In this document: positions 36,434 through 41,088 of the stretch, piece by piece
Position numbering within the stretch: the stretch's first letter is position 1
Layout: each line of letters begins with the position of its first letter
NCBI GenBank assembly: GCA_021799495.1
Contig: JAJZAI010000030.1
Location: 1 to 41,088, forward strand
Length of the DNA stretch: 41,088 bases
Direction: 5' to 3'
Origin: Deltaproteobacteria bacterium
GTDB taxonomy: Bacteria; Desulfobacterota; Binatia; Binatales; Binataceae
Notes under the pieces: model-generated
Told to the model about the DNA's origin: nothing
Seen by the model: the letters and a program-made list of their open reading frames with translations, nothing else
The model's database searches: none
Program-made: the position numbers and the translations under genes

Positions 36434-37528
36434 ATGACGGCCTCGGATACGCGGTATTCCGGCGGCTCGTGGCGCGCGCCCGCGGAAGGCTTGAGCGCGG
36501 CGCTGCTATTCGGACTGAGCACTCCGTTCGCGAAAATTCTTTTGCCCTACAGCGACCCCCTGACGCTGGCCGCAATGCTCTATCTCGGCGCTGCGGCGGG
36601 TTTATTGATCGTTAACGCGTTCGGCCGTCTGACCGCCGCCGCGGCTGGACCCAAAGAGCCGGGACTGACGAGCGCCGATTTGCCGGTGATGGCCGGAGTC
36701 GCGCTCTTCGGCGGAGTCGTCGGCCCGATTCTGATGCTTGCCGGACTGGAACGTCTGTCCGCCGTCGCCGGATCGCTGCTGCTCAATCTTGAAACGCCAT
36801 TTACGATTCTGCTCGCGCTTGCCGTTTTCGGCGATCATATGGGGCGGCGCGAGGCGCTGGGCGCAGCCGCGATCGTCCTCGGCGCGATCGTGCTGGGCGC
36901 GAACGGCGCCGCCCCGCGCGATCTGAACGGCGACGCGATCGGCGCGATCGCGATCGCCGGCGCGTGCATGGCGTGGGCGATCGACAACAATCTCACCCAG
37001 CGGCTGGCGCTGCGCGATCCCGTCGCGGTGACGCGCTTCAAGACCGCGGCGGCGGGACTCGCGATGCTTGCGATCGCGATCGCGCGCGGCGGCCCGGCGC
37101 CGCACGCCGGCATTATCGCCGCCGCGGCGGCGCTTGGGGCGGTCAGCTACGGCTTCAGCCTGATTCTTAACCTCCGCGCTTTGCGGATGCTGGGCGCGGC
37201 GCGGCAGGCGGCCTATTTCGCCACCGCGCCGTTCGCCGGAGCGATCGCCGCGGCGATAATTTTTGGCGAGCGGCCCGGCGCGGCGACGCTCGCGGCGGGC
37301 CTGCTGATGGCGCTCGGCGCCGGCGCGATCGCGTTCGCCCCGCATCTCCATCGGCATCGCCACGAACCGCTGGAACACGAGCACCGGCACGTTCACGACG
37401 AACACCACGCGCATGCCCATCAGGCCGGAGTTTCGTCCGCCGCCGCGCATTCGCACTGGCATCGCCACGAGCCGCTCGAGCACGCCCATCCGCATTTCCC
37501 CGATCCGCACCATCGCCACGGCCACTGA
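36434..37528 (+). CDS. EamA-type DMT transporter with His-rich tail
   Basis: A 364-residue member of the drug/metabolite transporter superfamily with about ten membrane segments in two EamA halves (residues about 15-150 and 165-300). The first helix region SAALLFGLSTPFAKILLPYS and ETPFTILLALAVFGDHMGRRE are typical. The last 62 residues (303-364) contain 23 histidines, with the block HRHEPLEH occurring twice, and should lie in the cytoplasm or periplasm as a flexible metal-binding tail. The tail suggests nickel, zinc or cobalt handling, but the transporter core belongs to a family that moves organic metabolites. No Shine-Dalgarno precedes the ATG. Confidence 0.85.
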   Translation: MTASDTRYSGGSWRAPAEGLSAALLFGLSTPFAKILLPYSDPLTLAAMLYLGAAAGLLIVNAFGRLTAAAAGPKEPGLTSADLPVMAGVALFGGVVGPILMLAGLERLSAVAGSLLLNLETPFTILLALAVFGDHMGRREALGAAAIVLGAIVLGANGAAPRDLNGDAIGAIAIAGACMAWAIDNNLTQRLALRDPVAVTRFKTAAAGLAMLAIAIARGGPAPHAGIIAAAAALGAVSYGFSLILNLRALRMLGAARQAAYFATAPFAGAIAAAIIFGERPGAATLAAGLLMALGAGAIAFAPHLHRHRHEPLEHEHRHVHDEHHAHAHQAGVSSAAAHSHWHRHEPLEHAHPHFPDPHHRHGH

Positions 37529-37602
37529 ATGATCCAGCGGTCGCCAAGGAGATGAGGCGGCGAGATTCCCTTACCCGTGGAACGACAGTATCGTCTCATT
37601 GC

Positions 37603-39138
37603 ATGGCCACCGCGCCCGATTCGATCGCCGAAAGAGCATTCAATCCGCCGCGCGGCCCGGCGCCGCATGCGGATCGAAGCGCGCGGTATTTGCCGGTTCC
37701 GACGGCAGCGGCCGCGGTGGCGCTGATTTTCGTTCTGGACTATCTACTCGGCGGCGGCGCGAAATTCCCCAATGACGATGCCTATATCGCCCTCCACAAT
37801 GCGCAGGTGCTGTGGGCCGGCCGGGACTTCGCTTATCTCGGCACGCCGGCGTTGGTCGGAGCCACCAGCGGCGCGCAACTCGCGCTGCTGATGTTTTTTG
37901 AAAGCTTCATTCCCTCGGCGCCTGTCGCGCTGCTGGCGTTGTGCGGGGTCGCGACTTTCATTTACGTTCTGGGCGTCTATTTTTTGAGTTTGAATTCCGG
38001 ATTTTCCCGGGCCGTCGCGATCGCCATCGCGTTGGCGAGTTTGTTATTCGCCGGATGCCTGTTTCAGTTTCTCAATGGATTGGACACCGGAATGGCGATG
38101 GCCGCCGTAATCTGGTGTCTTGCGCTGTTGTCGTCCAGACGATACCGCCCCGCGCTTGGGGCGTTGTGCGGAGTGATGCCGTTCGTGCGTCCGGAACTGG
38201 CGGTGTTGAGCGCCGGCGCGATGCTAGTGATGGTGTGCGACGCGAAGATCGGCGGTCGCGAAAAAGCCGCTATCGTCGTGTTGGCCGCCGCATCCGCAGC
38301 CCCATTTCTTGCGTGGTGCTGGATCGACGCCGGCGGCGTCATTCCGACGACGATCGGCGCCAAAGCCTATTTTTTCGCAGAAGGAAATCTCCCGTTGAGC
38401 GAGAGATTGAATCTGCTCTCCGGCGGAGTTGGCATGGGATTAGTGTATGGCTTTCCCCTGATTTTTTGTCTGGCGATGGTCCGCGGTCAGCCGCTCAAAT
38501 TTTTGTGCTTCGGCTTTATCCTCATCGTTCTATTTGCCTATTTGCAAAGATTTCCCGGCGGATGGGAGGCGAATTCCGGCCGTTATTTTTTCATCTTCGC
38601 TCCGGTCGTCGTGTTCGCCGTGATCGACTCGTACGCTGCGGCTGACGCGCCGCGGCGCCGGTTTATCCGCGTATGCCTGATCGCCGCGATCGCGACTACC
38701 GGATACGCCTCGTACAAGCAGTTCCAGAGCTATCATTACTATCTGACAGTATTCACGCCAGCCGTGGTCGAGACCGTGGAGTGGGCCGATAAGCATCTTC
38801 CGGCGGGCGCGACGGTAATGGTTCACGACGCCGGCTACATTGGCTATGCGGGCGATTTTCATCTGGTGGATTTCACCGGACTCAAAACCCCCGCGTGCCT
38901 GGCGGTCAACCGCCGCCTGACGTATCCGTCTGGCGGAGCGATGCTTCCGCGGGCGATTCAGACGATCGCGAACCAATTTCAGCCGCAATATCTGATTACC
39001 GTGAAAGTCTGGAACGATAAATTACATATTGCCGATTCGCTCCGGCGCGGCGGCTGGCGGGTGACGAAGATCTTCGAGAGCCGCAAAGCGCCGCGTGATG
39101 CCGAAATTTACGAAATTTTCTCGCTCGCCAAAGACTAA
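37603..39138 (+). CDS. Polytopic membrane protein, probable GT-C-type glycosyltransferase
   Basis: A 511-residue membrane protein with about ten hydrophobic segments from residue 33 to 375 and a soluble C-terminal domain of about 120 residues (TVEWADKHLPAGATVMVHDAGYIGY onward). An acidic FPNDDAYI motif follows the first membrane helix, the position of the catalytic Asp in GT-C glycosyltransferases that use polyprenyl-linked sugars; the assignment is by architecture. ATG at 37552 is also in frame, but AAGGAG abuts it with no spacer, so I prefer 37603. The AT content is higher than its neighbours (many TTT and AAT codons), which may mark a different origin. It ends 65 bases before a hairpin terminator. 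Confidence 0.65.
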   Translation: MATAPDSIAERAFNPPRGPAPHADRSARYLPVPTAAAAVALIFVLDYLLGGGAKFPNDDAYIALHNAQVLWAGRDFAYLGTPALVGATSGAQLALLMFFESFIPSAPVALLALCGVATFIYVLGVYFLSLNSGFSRAVAIAIALASLLFAGCLFQFLNGLDTGMAMAAVIWCLALLSSRRYRPALGALCGVMPFVRPELAVLSAGAMLVMVCDAKIGGREKAAIVVLAAASAAPFLAWCWIDAGGVIPTTIGAKAYFFAEGNLPLSERLNLLSGGVGMGLVYGFPLIFCLAMVRGQPLKFLCFGFILIVLFAYLQRFPGGWEANSGRYFFIFAPVVVFAVIDSYAAADAPRRRFIRVCLIAAIATTGYASYKQFQSYHYYLTVFTPAVVETVEWADKHLPAGATVMVHDAGYIGYAGDFHLVDFTGLKTPACLAVNRRLTYPSGGAMLPRAIQTIANQFQPQYLITVKVWNDKLHIADSLRRGGWRVTKIFESRKAPRDAEIYEIFSLAKD

Positions 39139-39203
39139 CGCCCGCCGGCTGGAACCGTACGTAGCGCTTCAATCGGGAACGGCAGGCTCCCGCCGATAAA
39201 ATA

Positions 39204-39230
39204 CGGGCGGAACGAAGGCCGTTCCGCCCG
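39204..39230. terminator. Bidirectional hairpin terminator
   Basis: CGGGCGGAACG (39204-39214) pairs perfectly with CGTTCCGCCCG (39220-39230) around AAGGC. AAAATA lies before it and GGATTTT after it, so a short T run follows on both strands. It stands between two convergent genes, the GT-C-like protein and the cyclase. Confidence 0.7.
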
Positions 39231-39256
39231 CATACGGATTTTGCGATGGGTTCAGG

Positions 39257-40468
39257 CTATTTGATCGCGAGCGCGTTGGGCGGCGAACCGACGCCGCCCG
39301 GAATATTGAGAGGCGCCGACGTAAAGAAAAATTCATAACGTCCGTCGCGTGCGCAATCCTCGGCCAGTTCCTCGAGATTCCACATCTCGCCGATCGGCAT
39401 CCCGAAGAACGAGAGCATGTGGAAATGCAGCAAGTCGTTCGATTCGAGGAAATCCGCCGTCCGCGGCGGCGGCATCGCTTCCAGCGCGGGCGAATCCGAC
39501 GCGGCCGCCGCGATCCGGTTGTCCCACAGCCACTGCGCGACGCGCGGTGTGCCTTCGATTCCGGGACATCGCGTTTTGGCCGCAAGTTCGGCCTTCTCCT
39601 CGGGCGACATCGCCAGATACGCCTTGGTCCATCCGATGCGCACCAGCAAAACGTCGCCGGGCCGAATTTCGGTCTTTTGCTCGGCCAGCGTGGCCTGCAG
39701 ATCTTCAAAGGGAATCATGTCGTTGGTGGTGAAGTCGATCGTCCGGCCATGCCGTTCATTAAAACGCTCGATATCCGCCAACACGCCGCGTCCGGCGATG
39801 CCGCGCCGGGCGAGGTTGTCGATGCCGAGTTTGGCGCCGCCGTAGCCGGTCACTTCGGCGTCGGGGATGCCGTTGTAGGCGCCGAACCTGGGATGCTTGA
39901 CGTGGCATAGCGCGTCCCATTGCGACGACGCCTGCGGATAAAAATTATCCAGGTAATCGTCGAGGATGTAGGATGCGTACTGCTTGATGACGTGATTGTG
40001 CTTGCCGCGCGTGAACAGCGGCGGGTCGGGGATATTGATGGGCAGGTTCAGGGCGAAAACGCGCCCGCCGCGGATCGCGCCGGCGGCTTCGACCACCACC
40101 TCCGGCGTCATCAGATTGATCGTGCCAAGTTGATCGTCGTCGCCAAAGACGCCCCATGCGGCGCCGGCCGGCGCGCCGGGCCGGATCGGAAGCTCGTGAT
40201 GTCGCGGGAGGCGCGGTTCGGGCGCGCGCGGACGTGTCGGGACGGTCGCGGACCGGCTCGGGACGGCGGCGCGCGGCCGGGCTTTCGCCGCCGGATTCGC
40301 GCGTCGGCGCGTCGCTTTTTTCGCCGGAGCGGACTTCGGTGCGAGCGCACGAGCCTGCGCCTTGCCGATGGCGCGTTGCGGTTTCGCTGCGGATTTCTTG
40401 GTCTTGGGCTTCCCGCGGACAGCTTTAGCCGCTTTTTGCGCCTGTTTGCGAACGATTTTCTTGGCCAT
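39257..40468 (-). CDS. Cyclase-family metal hydrolase with H1-like basic N-terminal tail
   Basis: A 403-residue protein. Residues 1 to about 85 are a Lys/Arg/Ala/Pro-rich low-complexity tail (MAKKIVRKQAQKAAKAVRGK, then KPKTKKSAAKP) like histone H1 or bacterial H1-like proteins. From about residue 90 it is a cyclase (PF04199-type, kynurenine formamidase-related) domain: WGVFGDDDQLGTINLMTPE, GRVFALNLPIN, SSQWDALCHVKHP, GIAGRGVLADIERF and IRPGDVLLVRIGWT. The usual metal motif H-x-GTH-x-D-x-x-x-H reads SQWDALCHVKH, with Gln where His is expected; a known subfamily has this form. GAAGGG lies six bases before the ATG. Tail and enzyme are in one frame, so this is a fusion. The substrate is unknown. 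Confidence 0.85.
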   Translation of the reverse strand: MAKKIVRKQAQKAAKAVRGKPKTKKSAAKPQRAIGKAQARALAPKSAPAKKATRRRANPAAKARPRAAVPSRSATVPTRPRAPEPRLPRHHELPIRPGAPAGAAWGVFGDDDQLGTINLMTPEVVVEAAGAIRGGRVFALNLPINIPDPPLFTRGKHNHVIKQYASYILDDYLDNFYPQASSQWDALCHVKHPRFGAYNGIPDAEVTGYGGAKLGIDNLARRGIAGRGVLADIERFNERHGRTIDFTTNDMIPFEDLQATLAEQKTEIRPGDVLLVRIGWTKAYLAMSPEEKAELAAKTRCPGIEGTPRVAQWLWDNRIAAAASDSPALEAMPPPRTADFLESNDLLHFHMLSFFGMPIGEMWNLEELAEDCARDGRYEFFFTSAPLNIPGGVGSPPNALAIK

Positions 40469-40784
40469 CGTTTTCCCTTCTCAAGAATTGCTGAGAGCCG
40501 TTATCGATTTCTTTCGTTTCGCGACCGATTCGGCTGCGCGCCGCCAAGAGTTCATTTATCAATACTGTGGAAGCTTACAACAGTTGCGCGCGAGATCGTT
40601 GATAGGCACGTGGCGAAATGTTGATAAAATATTGTTTGAGGCGGATCAAACGCCGCATCTCGCGCGAGAGAATTGCGATTTTGCGGCAAAAACGCCTTGT
40701 TGAGCCGTCCGGCCACTGTTAGGATGGCGGTTTCGCTCCTTGCTCTTCCCGAAGAAGGGCTGGAAACCGAAAGGAGGAAGGCGC
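40469..40784. other. Divergent spacer between the cyclase gene and rpsF
   Basis: This 316-base region is AT-richer than the rest and holds no gene. It contains an inverted repeat GTTTGA (40634-40639) with TCAAAC (40646-40651), a TTGATA/TAAAAT pair too far apart (20 bases) to be a good promoter, and the rpsF promoter near its end. Confidence 0.5.
40697..40725 (+). promoter_or_regulatory. rpsF promoter
   Basis: TTGTTG (40697-40702) and TAGGAT (40720-40725) are separated by 17 bases, with TGT before the -10 giving TGTTAGGAT. Transcription would start near 40732, about 53 bases before the rpsF start. Confidence 0.5.
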
Positions 40785-41088
40785 TTGCGGCGCTACGAAA
40801 CGATTTTCATCTTACGCCCGGATTTGGGCGAAACAGCTCATAAAGAGGCGATTCAGCGCTTTACCGGAATCGTCGCGAATACCGGCGGCGATTTGGTCGA
40901 AACCGACGAGTGGGGCGCGCGCGAGCTTGCCTACCATATCAAGGGTGAGCGGCGCGGCTATTACGTCCGCTTCGATTACGGCGGCGCCGGCGCGACGATG
41001 AACGAGCTTGAGCGAAATCTCAAGCTATCGGACGGGGTGCTGCGTTATTTGTCGGTGCTGGTTGACGATTCCGCCGATATGGCCGCGG
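40785..41088 (+). CDS. 30S ribosomal protein S6 (partial, runs off the window)
   Basis: The first 101 residues of S6, which binds 16S rRNA with S18 on the platform. RRYETIFILRPDLGE, then ARELAYHIKGERRGYYVRFDY and the LSDGVLRYLSVLVD strand are the family signature. The start is TTG at 40785: AGGAGG (40772-40777) sits seven bases upstream and no ATG is available at the N terminus. The 3' end lies beyond 41088; rpsR and rplI would be expected after it by analogy with other bacteria. Confidence 0.93.
   Translation, partial: MRRYETIFILRPDLGETAHKEAIQRFTGIVANTGGDLVETDEWGARELAYHIKGERRGYYVRFDYGGAGATMNELERNLKLSDGVLRYLSVLVDDSADMAA

Noticed and set aside
40599-40630. TTGATA and TAAAAT as the rpsF promoter
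   Set aside because: The spacer is 20 bases, too long; the TTGTTG-N17-TAGGAT pair nearer to rpsF fits better.

Overview
The window looks like a chromosomal segment of a GC-rich Gram-negative-type bacterium. Tat and Sec signals, a bufferin-like periplasmic peptide, a zinc-finger anti-sigma factor with one membrane span and a periplasmic molybdo-hydroxylase all point to an envelope with a periplasm. The core gene order (rimP-nusA-ylxR-infB-ylxP-rbfA-truB-rpsO-pnp-M16 peptidase-dut, then purB-C-S-Q-L-F) and the accessory content suggest a deltaproteobacterial or Binatota-like lineage. That placement is inference from recalled gene content, not from a tree. No tRNA, rRNA, CRISPR array, insertion sequence or prophage gene was recognised.

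Region 1 (1-2511) holds a palindromic dispersed repeat and a NatAB-type ABC exporter. Region 2 (2512-14138) is the classic transcription/translation and RNA-processing cluster. It opens with a rimP-leader-type promoter plus hairpin and is interrupted by a NIPSNAP-like gene with its own promoter before rpsO-pnp. An M16 zinc peptidase closes it. Region 3 (14159-22331) has a secreted beta-helix protein facing dut, followed by a tightly packed purine operon: purB, purC, purS, purQ, purL and purF. The last four genes overlap by a few bases, and together they encode the three-subunit FGAM synthase and the first committed enzyme of the pathway.

Region 4 (22332-26829) is accessory: a MazF/PemK toxin-antitoxin pair with a palindromic operator, a second copy of the dispersed repeat, an anti-sigma/ECF-sigma pair on the minus strand, a bufferin (BufA2-type) precursor without its maturation enzymes nearby, and a YghO-like acetyltransferase. 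Region 5 (26937-39138) is metabolic and membrane related. It holds a carotenoid cleavage-type dioxygenase, two small membrane proteins, a TetR repressor divergent from a PaoABC-like periplasmic aldehyde oxidoreductase operon (order FeS, Moco, FAD), a small cysteine-rich protein, an AidB-like acyl-CoA dehydrogenase, an EamA transporter with a histidine-rich tail, and a GT-C-like membrane protein. Region 6 (39139-41088) has a bidirectional hairpin terminator, a cyclase-family hydrolase with a histone-H1-like basic tail, and the start of rpsF, which runs off the window.

Two themes recur. Several promoters of translation genes share an extended -10 of the form TGnTAnnnT. Several other genes (natA, infB, the antitoxin) have a near-consensus -10 only 6-7 bases before the start codon, which predicts leaderless mRNAs. 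TTG starts with good or forced context occur in rpsF, purS, the anti-sigma gene and probably dut.
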